From positions 1 to 8,191 of the forward strand of contig JAPOON010000751.1 of the NCBI GenBank assembly GCA_026713405.1: 8,191 nucleotides of DNA. Direction: 5' to 3'. The notes beneath the pieces are model-generated. The model was not told where the DNA came from. It did no database searches and was given only the letters and a program-made list of their open reading frames with translations. A program made the translations under genes and the position numbers. Source of the DNA: Gammaproteobacteria bacterium (GTDB lineage Bacteria; Pseudomonadota; Gammaproteobacteria; Pseudomonadales; Azotimanducaceae_A). Positions 1-7,529 of the stretch are shown one piece after another (positions within the stretch are counted from its first letter, which is position 1; each line of letters opens with the position of its first letter).

Positions 1-956
1 CCTGCCTCGACGAGGGAGCGAACTTCTTCCAGCCGAGCCTTGCCGATGTAGTCGGCTGTCTTGGCGCGGGGCACCTGGTAGCCGAGATTGCACTGGAATG
101 GCAGGGGCTCGGCATCCAGGTCCTGGCCCCACGACAGGATGCCCGCGGCGATCCTGCGCTGATGGCCCGGCGCGATGACCTGGAGGCGGTGCGCCTTGCC
201 CGCCTTTTGGATCGCCCCCCAAAGTCTCTCGGCATGCAGCGTGGTGTCGCGCAAATAGAATTCGTAGCCCTTCTCGCCGCTGAACCCGGTCTGGGACACC
301 ACGACGTCGCACCCGGCGACGCGGGCCTCCATGAGACCGTACGACGGCAACTTGCGGACCTCGTCACCTACCAGGTCGGCCATCAGGTCGGCCGACTTCG
401 GCCCCTGGATCTGCAACGGGCAAACATCGATTTCATCGATCTCGACGTTGGCCTTCATGCCGACGTTCACGCCCTGCAGCCAGAACATGATGTCGGAGTC
501 CGACAGGCTGAACCAGAACTCGTGTTCGGACAGCCGCAGCAGGACCGGATCGTTGAGAATGCCGCCCTTCTCGTTGCACAGGATCACGTACTTGCCGTTC
601 ATCGGTCGAATCCTGGTGGCGTCCCGTGTGATCACGTAGTTGACGAAAGCCTCGGCATCTGGGCCCGCGACGCGGATCTGGCGTTCCACGGCGACGTTCC
701 AGAGGGTCACATGATTGACCAGCGCGTCGTGTTCGGCCGTGGCGCCGCCATCTTCCGGCCGGATGTACCCGCGCGGGTGATAGATCCGGTTGTACACCGT
801 GGCTCGCCAGCAGCCGGCCTCATGCGAAAGATGCCAATAGGGGGACTTCCGCACACGCGTCGAAATCAGCAACTCCACGGGCGTCGGGCCAGACTGCCGC
901 AGATTGATCGGTACCTTGCGGTCGGATTGATCGACCGAGTCCTGATAGTTCACCAT
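1..956 (-). CDS. DmdA-like aminomethyltransferase (GcvT family), C-terminus cut by window edge
   Basis: By family, this cytoplasmic enzyme removes a methyl group from a small methylated substrate and passes it to tetrahydrofolate. The visible part is 318 codons, and family members are about 370 residues, so roughly the last 50 lie beyond the left edge. Landmarks that I recognise from DmdA (dimethylsulfoniopropionate demethylase) and its relatives are STRVRKSPYW (32-41), TVYN (53-56), VERQIRVAGPDA (90-101), GGILNDPVLLRL (131-142), SLSDSDIMFWL (150-160), PLQIQGPKSADLM (180-192) and TGFSGEKGYEFYL (223-235). The GcvT fold is clear, but DmdA activity itself is not proven; a betaine-type, aromatic or other methyl donor is possible. 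The N-terminus is about 20-25 residues longer than I expect for DmdA. ATG at 956-954 is chosen because AAAGGG lies 8 bases upstream; GTG codons at residues 2, 27 and 35 are alternatives. It diverges from the flavoprotein gene at 1326, which also carries a GcvT-like half. Confidence 0.85.
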   Translation of the reverse strand, partial: MVNYQDSVDQSDRKVPINLRQSGPTPVELLISTRVRKSPYWHLSHEAGCWRATVYNRIYHPRGYIRPEDGGATAEHDALVNHVTLWNVAVERQIRVAGPDAEAFVNYVITRDATRIRPMNGKYVILCNEKGGILNDPVLLRLSEHEFWFSLSDSDIMFWLQGVNVGMKANVEIDEIDVCPLQIQGPKSADLMADLVGDEVRKLPSYGLMEARVAGCDVVVSQTGFSGEKGYEFYLRDTTLHAERLWGAIQKAGKAHRLQVIAPGHQRRIAAGILSWGQDLDAEPLPFQCNLGYQVPRAKTADYIGKARLEEVRSLVEA

Positions 957-1079
957 GATCGGAGCCCTTTCCAGCGACGTGCGGCGGCACCGTGGGCCCG
1001 GCTGCAAAGTCGCCGGGCGGAGGAGCCGAAAGCGAGGACCCGAACGCCAGCGGTCCAAGCGACGAATGCTACCTTTGCC

Positions 1080-1100
1080 GGTGAGAATCGCGCAATCACC
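1080..1100. promoter_or_regulatory. Candidate operator: GGTGA-N11-TCACC dyad
   Basis: Perfect 5-base arms (1080-1084 and 1096-1100) surround an 11-base centre, giving a 21-base dyad of the size bound by dimeric repressors or LysR-type activators. It lies 124 bases upstream of the minus-strand start and 226 bases upstream of the plus-strand start, and only 2 bases from the larger inverted repeat. Five-base arms can arise by chance, so the call is tentative, and no regulator gene is in the window. Confidence 0.25.
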
Positions 1101-1102
1101 AT

Positions 1103-1128
1103 CGCCGGCCGGGTCGAGCCGGCCGGCG
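1103..1128. repeat. 10-bp perfect inverted repeat with 6-base loop
   Basis: The arms at 1103-1112 (CGCCGGCCGG) and 1119-1128 (CCGGCCGGCG) are perfectly complementary around the loop GTCGAG. No T-run follows on either strand, so it is not a typical intrinsic terminator. Its position between divergent starts would suit a protein-binding site or a structured leader. High GC content raises the chance of such stems, but ten uninterrupted pairs is long. Confidence 0.5.
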
Positions 1129-1290
1129 GCTGGGGACGCCGTCGCGCAGGCGCCGGAGCCGCCCACATGACCGGCCTCGGAGTGACGATCGAGCGGCCAC
1201 TGGCCGGGATGCCCTCCGGCCGCAGCCACGGACAGGGCGCGTGCCGCTCGGGTGATCCGGGGATGGTTGTGCCGTAGCTTCTGTGCGAAG

Positions 1291-1312
1291 GTGCGTCGGG
1301 GCGTGCGTCGGG
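1291..1312 (+). repeat. Tandem direct repeat GTGCGTCGGG, 12-base period
   Basis: Two exact copies of GTGCGTCGGG, at 1291-1300 and 1303-1312, are separated by 2 bases and end just before the ribosome binding site of the flavoprotein gene. They could be a pair of half-sites near the promoter or 5' leader, or the trace of a small duplication. No function is known to me. Confidence 0.35.
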
Positions 1313-1314
1313 AC

Positions 1315-1320
1315 AGGGGA
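1315..1320 (+). promoter_or_regulatory. Ribosome binding site that fixes the GTG start at 1326
   Basis: AGGGGA ends 5 bases before the GTG codon at 1326-1328. This spacing, and the immediate start of the nucleotide-binding strand (KTSARVVVVGGG), support GTG as the true start. Confidence 0.7.
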
Positions 1321-1325
1321 AGACC

Positions 1326-3761
1326 GTGAAGACATCGGCGAGGGTGGTGGTGGTTGGCGGCGGCGTCGTCGGCGTATCAACGCTTTATCACCTTGCCCGC
1401 AAGGGCTGGTCGGAGGTGGTGCTATGCGAACGCACGGAACTGACCGCCGGTTCGACGTGGCATGCCGCCGGTCTCTTGCCGCTGTTCAACATGAGCTACA
1501 GCGTCGGTCAGCTCCACAAGTACTCGGTGGACCTCTACAAGACCCTGCCGGGTGAAACCGGCCAGGACGTGAGCTTTCACGTCACCGGCAACCTGCGGCT
1601 TGCGACCAACGAGGAACGAATGGACGAGTACCGCAAGTACTGCGGTACCGCCAACACGATCGGGGTCCCGTTCAAGATCATCACGCCGGACGACGTCGCC
1701 TCACTGTGGCCGCTGTGCAACACGGAGGGCCTGGTCGGCGCGCTCTACCATCCCGATGACGGGCACATTGCGCCGGCGGACGTCACTCAGGCACTCGCGA
1801 TCGGCGCTCGCAACCACGGCGCCGAGATCTACCAGCACACCCCGGTCACCGCGCTTGAACGGAAATCCAGCGGCGAATGGCTGGTCAGGACCCCCAGGGG
1901 CGACATCACCTGCGAGCACGTGGTGTGCGCGACCGGGAACTACAGCTGGCATACCAGCCGGATGCTCGGGGTCTACATCCCGGCGATCCCGGTGGAGCAC
2001 CAGTACATCGTCACCGATGCCGTGCCGGAGCTCGTGGAACGGCATGCGCAAGGACTGCCGGAAATGGCCGTGCTGCGCGAATCGGACACGTCCTACTACC
2101 TGCGCGAGGAGCGCCAGGGATACATCCTGGGCCCCTACGAGAAGGGAGCCCCGGCACGGTTCTGGGATGGAGTTCCGGAACGTTTCGAGCGCGATCTGTT
2201 TCCCGGTGATCTCGATCGCCTGATGCCGCACGTGGAGGCGGCGATCAACCGGGTGCCGAGCTTTGAGCGCGCCGGTATCAAGGACATTGTCAACGGTCCG
2301 ATTGCGTACACGCCGGACGGCAGCCCGCTGGTCGGTCCGGCGTGGGACCTACGGAACGTCTGGCTGAACGAGGGTCACAGCTTCGGGATCACGGCGGCAG
2401 GCGGCGCCGGCTGGCAACTTGCGGAATGGATTGTCGAAGGCCAGCCATCGATCGACATGATGGATGTCGACCCGCGACGCTTCGGGGAATATGCCAACCG
2501 ACCGTACGTAAAGACCAAGAACGAAGAAGCCTACGAACACGTTTTCATCATTCACTACCCGGATGAAGAGCGCCCGGCCGCGCGCCCGGCCAAAACCAGC
2601 CCGATCCATGACGTGCTCGACGGCATGGGGGCGGTCTGGGGCCAGCGCTACGGCTGGGAGCGGCCGAACTGGTTCGCGCCGGCCGGCGTCGAGCGCGCGG
2701 ACGTCTGGAGCTTCCGGCGCACCAACTACTTCCCGCACGTGGCCAGGGAACATCGCAACGTTCGCGAGAATGTCGGGCTCATCGACATTACGAGCTTCTC
2801 GAAGTTCCGGATTTCAGGGCCGGGGGCGGAGGCCTGGCTGGACCGGCTCGTGTGCCGCCGGCTGCCCCGCGCCGCTGGGCGCATCCATCTGTCCCATGCG
2901 CTCACCGCCCGGGGCGGCGTGCGCTCCGAGTTCACGATCATGCGGGACGACGACGAGAGCTTTTACATCGTCAGTTCCGGCGCGGCCGAACGTTTCGACG
3001 GCGACTACCTGGCGAAGAATCTGCCTGCCGACGGCAGTGTCCGGCTCGATAACCTCACGACTTCACATGCCACCCTGGTCATCGCCGGCCCCAATGCGCG
3101 CGCGGTGCTGTCAAAGATCACGGAAGCCGATCTCGACAACAACGCCTTCCCGTGGCTGACCGGCCAGCACACGCACGTTGGGCTCGCGCCCGTACGCCTG
3201 ATGCGCATCAATTTCGTCGGCGAGCTCGGCTGGGAAATCCACCACCCGATCGAATACCAGCGACATATCTTCCTAGAGCTGCTGCGGGCGGGGTCCGAGT
3301 ACGAGATCGGTCAGTGCGGCATGCGCGCGATGGATTCGCTCCGGATCGAGAAGTCGTACCGCATGTGGGCGCAGGATCTCACGCGCGAGTACACGATCCT
3401 GGAAGCCGGGCTTGGCCGGTTTGCCGCCATCGACAAGGGCGACTTCATCGGCCGCGAGGCCCTGGTTCGCCAGCAGGCGGATGGCTTGCCGCGCCATTTC
3501 GTCACGGTCGAGGTGGGCGACGTCGATGATGCCGACCCCATTGGCAACGAACCGCTGTGGCAGGGAGGCAGCATGATCGGGCGCGCGACGGCGGGCGCCT
3601 ACGGGCATTTTACCGGAAAGTCGCTTGCACTGGGCTACGTGGATCAGGGACAAGGAGCCGTCGGCACCGAAATGGAGATCGAAGTCCTGGGGAGACGGCA
3701 TCCGGCCCGGGTGATACCCGATTCTCCGCATGATCCCGAGAACGAGCGCTTGCGGGCGTAA
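1326..3761 (+). CDS. Dimethylglycine/sarcosine dehydrogenase-type FAD oxidoreductase with C-terminal GcvT-like folate domain
   Basis: This complete 811-residue protein has the usual length and layout of the dimethylglycine dehydrogenase/sarcosine dehydrogenase family. The N-terminal FAD-dependent amine oxidase domain (about 5-370) starts with the Rossmann motif GGGVVG (11-16), with E35 at the expected ribose-binding site. GSTWHAAGL (42-50) contains H46, which matches the histidine that carries covalent FAD in dimethylglycine dehydrogenase. YTPDGSPLVG (328-337) and NEGHSFGITAAGG (348-360) are typical of the FAD-domain C-terminal part. A linker domain (about 371-430) leads to the GcvT-like half, which has VGELGWEIHHP (631-641) and AMDSLRIEKSYRMW (668-681), then a small C-terminal barrel (about 720-800). 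By family, the flavin half oxidises an N-methyl amine and the released one-carbon unit is captured by tetrahydrofolate as methylene-THF in the cytoplasm. The exact amine (dimethylglycine, sarcosine or another) cannot be fixed from sequence. It faces away from the methyltransferase gene at 956. Confidence 0.9.
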   Translation: MKTSARVVVVGGGVVGVSTLYHLARKGWSEVVLCERTELTAGSTWHAAGLLPLFNMSYSVGQLHKYSVDLYKTLPGETGQDVSFHVTGNLRLATNEERMDEYRKYCGTANTIGVPFKIITPDDVASLWPLCNTEGLVGALYHPDDGHIAPADVTQALAIGARNHGAEIYQHTPVTALERKSSGEWLVRTPRGDITCEHVVCATGNYSWHTSRMLGVYIPAIPVEHQYIVTDAVPELVERHAQGLPEMAVLRESDTSYYLREERQGYILGPYEKGAPARFWDGVPERFERDLFPGDLDRLMPHVEAAINRVPSFERAGIKDIVNGPIAYTPDGSPLVGPAWDLRNVWLNEGHSFGITAAGGAGWQLAEWIVEGQPSIDMMDVDPRRFGEYANRPYVKTKNEEAYEHVFIIHYPDEERPAARPAKTSPIHDVLDGMGAVWGQRYGWERPNWFAPAGVERADVWSFRRTNYFPHVAREHRNVRENVGLIDITSFSKFRISGPGAEAWLDRLVCRRLPRAAGRIHLSHALTARGGVRSEFTIMRDDDESFYIVSSGAAERFDGDYLAKNLPADGSVRLDNLTTSHATLVIAGPNARAVLSKITEADLDNNAFPWLTGQHTHVGLAPVRLMRINFVGELGWEIHHPIEYQRHIFLELLRAGSEYEIGQCGMRAMDSLRIEKSYRMWAQDLTREYTILEAGLGRFAAIDKGDFIGREALVRQQADGLPRHFVTVEVGDVDDADPIGNEPLWQGGSMIGRATAGAYGHFTGKSLALGYVDQGQGAVGTEMEIEVLGRRHPARVIPDSPHDPENERLRA

Positions 3762-4042
3762 GCGCGCCTGCCCACCGCCCTTCGGACAGGATGGGTACGA
3801 GGGAAGCCGCCGCCGGGGTTCGCTGCCTCCTGGTTGTTGTGCAAGAAGGGGGGCCCCGGCAAGTCCCCTGGCCACGGCCATGACGGAACGCTGATTCCGG
3901 CGGTCGTGCTTCTGCTCACCGGTGGACCAAATTCCGTGCCGTGATCAGCACGGATCCCGATTTCGTTGCGAGTGCTATCGCGGCGCGGTCCGCCAGCGTC
4001 GTCCGCTCGGGAGACGCGGCAGCGGGCCGTCCAGGTTGCCGA
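3762..4042. other. Convergent spacer, no gene
   Basis: These 281 bases separate the ends of the flavoprotein and receptor genes. Open frames on both strands are short and GC-driven. I see no hairpin followed by a U-run. The palindromic pieces are GGGGCCCC at 3850-3857, TGGCC-AC-GGCCA at 3869-3880 and the hairpin at 3934-3953. Confidence 0.6.
3934..3953 (-). terminator. Possible weak hairpin terminator downstream of the receptor gene
   Basis: CCGTGC (3934-3939) and GCACGG (3948-3953) can pair around an 8-base loop. On the minus strand the stem is followed by AATTTGG, a poor substitute for a U-run. It sits about 90 bases past the receptor stop codon. It may act as a weak or bidirectional terminator, or merely be an incidental stem. 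Confidence 0.25.
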
Positions 4043-6982
4043 TCAGAAGGATTCGATACTCAACGCGATGAATGCGTAGCGGCCCAGAACGTCATACAAG
4101 CCGGGAAACGTGTTGCCGTTGCCGAAGTTGAACGGCCCCGCCGCACTGCCGGCAATGGGCGGTGCCTTGTCGAACAGGTTGTTGATCCCGGCGCGCAGGC
4201 TGACCGAGTCGTTGAAGTCCCAAACGGCGGATAGGTCAAAATAATGCCGCGCCTCGAGATCGATCCCGGCCGAGTTCAGGTCCTTGATGCGGCTGATATA
4301 ACGCCACCCGAGTGTGGGCCGGACCTGCCAGGGTGTCAGCCAGGTAATGCGCAGGTTGTTTCGGATATCTGGATTCGGCGAGCCGCACGTAGCGCCCCAG
4401 TTGCCGGCGCAGTCCACGGTCGGAGCCCCGAGCAGTTCCTGACGGTCCCACTTGGATGTGATGGAAAGTACGTCTCTAAAGTTGAGACGGCCCCAACCGT
4501 CAAGATCGAGGCTGTAGCTTGCCGTCAGGTCATACCCCTGCACTGTCTCCACTGCCAGATTGTCCAGCAGTGACACGACATGGCCGCTTCTCCCGATGTC
4601 GGAGCCCAGCCAGAGGTCGCCGCTCCGCCCGCGCTTAACCTTGGCGCACTGTGACATATCACCGGCAAGACATTGAGTCAGAATGAAGTCTGGCCGTACC
4701 GTGCTGATGCCTTTCCTGATTTCGATCGAGTAGTAATCCAGACTGAAGGTCAAGTCGTTGACGAAGAACGGTGTCCACACCAGGCCGTAGGCATAGGTGT
4801 CTGAATCCTCGGGCGACAGGTCTGCATTGCCGCCCTGCAAGAAATTGTACTGATTGGCTGGCGAGTGCTCGATGTGGCCAAACTGAGCGGCGGTTACGCC
4901 GCTGCGGGCGCATTCTTCGAGGGTGCGGCCTTCGGCTGTCTTTCCATCGACAACCGGACCGCCGCACGGGTCTGCATTCATGTCGAAGAGATTGAAGCCT
5001 TGCGGCAGGAAGCGCTCCCGCACGTTTGGCGCGCGGATCGCCCGCTGGACGCTGGCCCGCAGACGGATCCCGGAATTGACTGCCCAACTCGCGCGAATGC
5101 CGAACGTGTCAGTTTGCTTGCCGTAGTCGTAGTCAGAATGTCGATAGCCGCCGTCCACTACCACCTCGTCCGCATACGACGCGTCTTGCACCACCGGAAT
5201 TCCCGCCTCGACAAAGAACTCCCTGACCTCGATCTCTCCACTGACCGGCAGGCTGGCGCCGCCCTGCCCGGCGCCGTCACCGCTGCGGAAAGCCCCGTCC
5301 GGGCGGTACTCCAGCCGTTCGTTCCGGTACTCGCCGCCGATCACGACATCCGGGCTCGCTTTCGCGAACGGTGATCGGATCCCGTAATCGCCGAGATTCC
5401 CGGTGACATGGCCAGACACGATCGTCTGCTGGGTGGAGCCGCGTGCAGACAACGGCAACGTCAGGTAGTCGAGCATCGGCTGCGTGACCGCACCTTCGCG
5501 AAAAATGTTCCACGGCACGCAGTTCGGGTCGGAACCATCTAGCGCCGAACGGCACACGATCTGTCCCGTTCCGGCATCCTGAACAGCATCGAGGGCGCGC
5601 TTGATCCGGGTGATGGAGAGATCGTTCAGGAACTCGCGCCTCAGGTCGACCCTGGCACGCAGGTAGTTGAGATCGTATTGCCACAGGTCGGTCAGGTTTC
5701 CCCGTAGGCCGAACACGCCCCGATACGACGTGTGGCGAAGATCATCCTGCCGCGGCCCTCCCTCGACGTTGCGCCGGCCGATGAAAACCGTTTGCTCGTC
5801 GTCTCTCGTCAACCCGTACCGGCCGCACAGCAGGTCAAACTGCTGCTCGGACAGGAACGCATTGCCGCAACGCAGGGTGTCGGTCACGAAGAAAGCGCCG
5901 GAGGGCGCGATCTGGGCCAGCGAGCGGTTGTCCATGAACATGAGTTCGGCATAGGCCTGGGCACTGTCGCGGATGTCGTAGCTGGCCAGCAGGCCGGCTG
6001 TCCATCGCCTGTCAGGGCGCTGGAAGTGGTTTGGGGGGCCGTAGTTGAAGGTAGTGCCTTCTCGGGGGACGAACTGGTCACCCTCCACCTTGTAATCGAA
6101 GCCCTCCAAACCTTGCGGCGTCAGTAGACCGAAGTCCGAAAAGGTGCCCTGTGGCTGGGTAGCCGAACCGAAACATTCGGTGAGGTCGTTGCTCAGCGCG
6201 CACGAGCTGTAATCGCGATCTCCCTGGAGCACCGCCTCGATGTCGCGATAGGTCGCGTAGACGGTCATGTTGCCCCGGCCGCCGGCGAAACCTGTTCCCG
6301 CGATCAGTGAGGCATGCGCGATGTCGCCGTCCCGTACCGGACCATCGGCAGTCTGGTAGCCGGCGTTCCGGACGATGCTCTGCAATCTTGCCTGGTCGTT
6401 GTCATGCTGATACTGGCTCCACTGGTACCGCAGCTTGACGCCCTCGAAGTCGTCCATCAGGCGGAAGTTCACGACGCCGGCGACGGCGTCCGACCCGTAG
6501 GTGGCGGAGGCGCCTCCGGTTAGCACGTCGATAGACGCGATTAGAGCGCCGGGAATCTGGTTGATGTCGGCCCCGACGCCGCCCTGGATCGGCGACCCGG
6601 CCGGGAGCCGTCGGCCGTTGACCAACACCAGCGTTCGCTTCGCGCCCAGGCCGCGCAGATTCACGGTGGCTGTGCCGGTGGCGCTGTACGACTGGCCGGC
6701 ATTCTGGTTCGTAAATACCTGCGGAAGGTTCCGCAGCGTGTCCTCCACCCGGACGGTCCCTTGGGACAAGAGATCCTCAGCCTCGGCCCGGACCAATGGG
6801 CTGGCACTGGTCAGATCGGGCCGCCGAATGCGCGATCCCGTCACGACGAGTTCTTCCAAGTGCTGAAGGGCAGGATCGGCCTCGAAGGCTTCGTCGTCCT
6901 CTGCCACGGAAAGTGCGGGATGAGCAAGCAGCAGCAAGGGCAAGGTCATTGCGCGCCCGGTCTGAAAGAAAGCTCTTAACAC
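4043..6982 (-). CDS. TonB-dependent outer membrane receptor
   Basis: This complete 979-residue protein belongs to the large TonB-dependent receptors common in sphingomonads, Caulobacter and many gammaproteobacteria. These import scarce substrates across the outer membrane using TonB-ExbB-ExbD energy. The signal peptide has hydrophobic core TLPLLLLAHPAL (13-24) and likely cleaves after SVA (25-27). EELVVTGSRIRR (43-54) is the usual TonB-box-like segment before the plug. The plug carries DTLRNLPQVF (81-90), NLRGLGAKRTLVLVNGRRL (108-126) and LTGGASATYGSDAVAGVVNF (154-173). The rest is beta-barrel, with INNLFDKAPP near the end and terminal SIESF, so the last residue is the aromatic expected of a barrel insertion signal. 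The GTG start at 6982-6980 is favoured over ATG at codon 12 because GAGGGGG lies 5 bases upstream and a full n-region results. The ligand is unknown. No transporter, FecI/FecR pair or hydrolase in the window identifies it. Confidence 0.93.
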   Translation of the reverse strand: MLRAFFQTGRAMTLPLLLLAHPALSVAEDDEAFEADPALQHLEELVVTGSRIRRPDLTSASPLVRAEAEDLLSQGTVRVEDTLRNLPQVFTNQNAGQSYSATGTATVNLRGLGAKRTLVLVNGRRLPAGSPIQGGVGADINQIPGALIASIDVLTGGASATYGSDAVAGVVNFRLMDDFEGVKLRYQWSQYQHDNDQARLQSIVRNAGYQTADGPVRDGDIAHASLIAGTGFAGGRGNMTVYATYRDIEAVLQGDRDYSSCALSNDLTECFGSATQPQGTFSDFGLLTPQGLEGFDYKVEGDQFVPREGTTFNYGPPNHFQRPDRRWTAGLLASYDIRDSAQAYAELMFMDNRSLAQIAPSGAFFVTDTLRCGNAFLSEQQFDLLCGRYGLTRDDEQTVFIGRRNVEGGPRQDDLRHTSYRGVFGLRGNLTDLWQYDLNYLRARVDLRREFLNDLSITRIKRALDAVQDAGTGQIVCRSALDGSDPNCVPWNIFREGAVTQPMLDYLTLPLSARGSTQQTIVSGHVTGNLGDYGIRSPFAKASPDVVIGGEYRNERLEYRPDGAFRSGDGAGQGGASLPVSGEIEVREFFVEAGIPVVQDASYADEVVVDGGYRHSDYDYGKQTDTFGIRASWAVNSGIRLRASVQRAIRAPNVRERFLPQGFNLFDMNADPCGGPVVDGKTAEGRTLEECARSGVTAAQFGHIEHSPANQYNFLQGGNADLSPEDSDTYAYGLVWTPFFVNDLTFSLDYYSIEIRKGISTVRPDFILTQCLAGDMSQCAKVKRGRSGDLWLGSDIGRSGHVVSLLDNLAVETVQGYDLTASYSLDLDGWGRLNFRDVLSITSKWDRQELLGAPTVDCAGNWGATCGSPNPDIRNNLRITWLTPWQVRPTLGWRYISRIKDLNSAGIDLEARHYFDLSAVWDFNDSVSLRAGINNLFDKAPPIAGSAAGPFNFGNGNTFPGLYDVLGRYAFIALSIESF

Positions 6983-6987
6983 GGTGT

Positions 6988-6994
6988 CCCCCTC
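6988..6994 (-). promoter_or_regulatory. Ribosome binding site of the receptor gene
   Basis: On the minus strand GAGGGGG is followed by ACACC and then GTG. The strong purine run decides in favour of the GTG start over the internal ATG at codon 12, which lacks a comparable site. Confidence 0.65.
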
Positions 6995-7410
6995 AACGAT
7001 CAGCTCCCTTGTTCCCTGGTCGGCGCGTCACAGCAGGGATCTGCGCGTGATCGGAATTTCCGTCTACGCCATGCGAAATCCGTTGGATCGAGGGCTCTTC
7101 GACACGAGCGAGGCGAGCCATCGGCCGGGCCGGCAAATCCCCAAGATGCAACCGTGTTCCGGAACCGTTAGCAATACCATCGTGGTGTGCAAGCTTGATC
7201 CGGGACAGAGGCGGCGACAACGGCTCCATGGCGGCTCGATCGTAAACCAACCTCATCGCTCGACCCGTCGCTGCCATACTCGCCGGCCCGGAGCACCAGG
7301 CTCAGCGTGACCTCGGCAGCGTGCCCATGACGTACTCGGCTTCCTGGTCGAAGGCGGACGGCGCATTCATCCCTTTGGTACCGATTGCCTCGACGCGATG
7401 GGTCAGGGGG

Positions 7411-7424
7411 CGCCTGCCCAGGCG
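7411..7424. repeat. Inverted repeat CGCCTG-cc-CAGGCG
   Basis: Two perfect 6-base arms meet around a 2-base centre, 6 bases before another palindrome at 7431-7440. As DNA it is a compact, near-perfect dyad, as in dimer binding sites. As RNA it would form a 5-bp stem with a 4-base loop. There is no following T-run. Confidence 0.35.
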
Positions 7425-7430
7425 GCAATT

Positions 7431-7440
7431 CGCGATCGCG
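7431..7440. repeat. Perfect 10-base palindrome CGCGATCGCG
   Basis: The palindrome contains GCGATCGC, an octamer over-represented in some genomes, and a GATC methylation-type site. It lies between two hairpin-forming repeats in the gene-free region. A single copy cannot show function. Confidence 0.35.
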
Positions 7441-7498
7441 GGCGTGGACGCTGGCGCGACGCCGGCGGGGGCGGGTTACGGCGCTGTCGGGCGTGGAG

Positions 7499-7529
7499 GC
7501 GCCCGCACTCGCTTAGCGTCCGCGGGCGC
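7499..7529 (+). repeat. 8-bp perfect inverted repeat with 15-base loop
   Basis: GCGCCCGC (7499-7506) pairs with GCGGGCGC (7522-7529). The loop carries AGCGTCC, which can instead pair with GGACGCT at 7446-7452, so two alternative folds are possible in a transcript crossing this area. It ends 63 bases before the DUF1489 start. No U-run follows. Confidence 0.35.

Larger units (their letters stand above)
957..1325. promoter_or_regulatory. Divergent intergenic control region (369 bases, no gene)
   Basis: This region separates the outward-facing methyltransferase and flavoprotein genes, so it must hold promoters for both unless one is read from elsewhere. Short open frames on both strands look like arginine- and proline-rich GC artefacts and resemble no family I know. 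Visible structure comprises a GGTGA-N11-TCACC dyad at 1080-1100, a 10-bp inverted repeat at 1103-1128 and a 10-base direct repeat at 1291-1312. No strong sigma-70 promoter stands out. A weak minus-strand candidate (TTGCGC, 18 bases, TAGCAT) overlaps the first dyad, but it matches consensus poorly. I see no riboswitch-like conserved core. Confidence 0.55.

Noticed and set aside
162..1277. A 371-codon open frame on the plus strand
   Set aside because: It lies opposite the DmdA-like gene, whose minus-strand translation matches a known family from end to end. The plus-strand product has no recognisable motif and runs into intergenic GC-rich sequence.
3850..3880. GGGGCCCC and TGGCC-AC-GGCCA as a terminator of the flavoprotein gene
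   Set aside because: The stems are short or have loops too small to fold well in RNA, and no U-run follows.
3273..3881. A 202-codon minus-strand frame over the end of the flavoprotein gene
   Set aside because: It overlaps the conserved GcvT-like half of the flavoprotein and has no recognisable domain. High GC content readily leaves such frames open.
6983..7310. A small gene in the open frames of 94 codons (minus strand, from 7277) or 108 codons (plus strand, from 6984)
   Set aside because: They overlap each other, contain no domain or signal peptide and have no convincing ribosome binding site.
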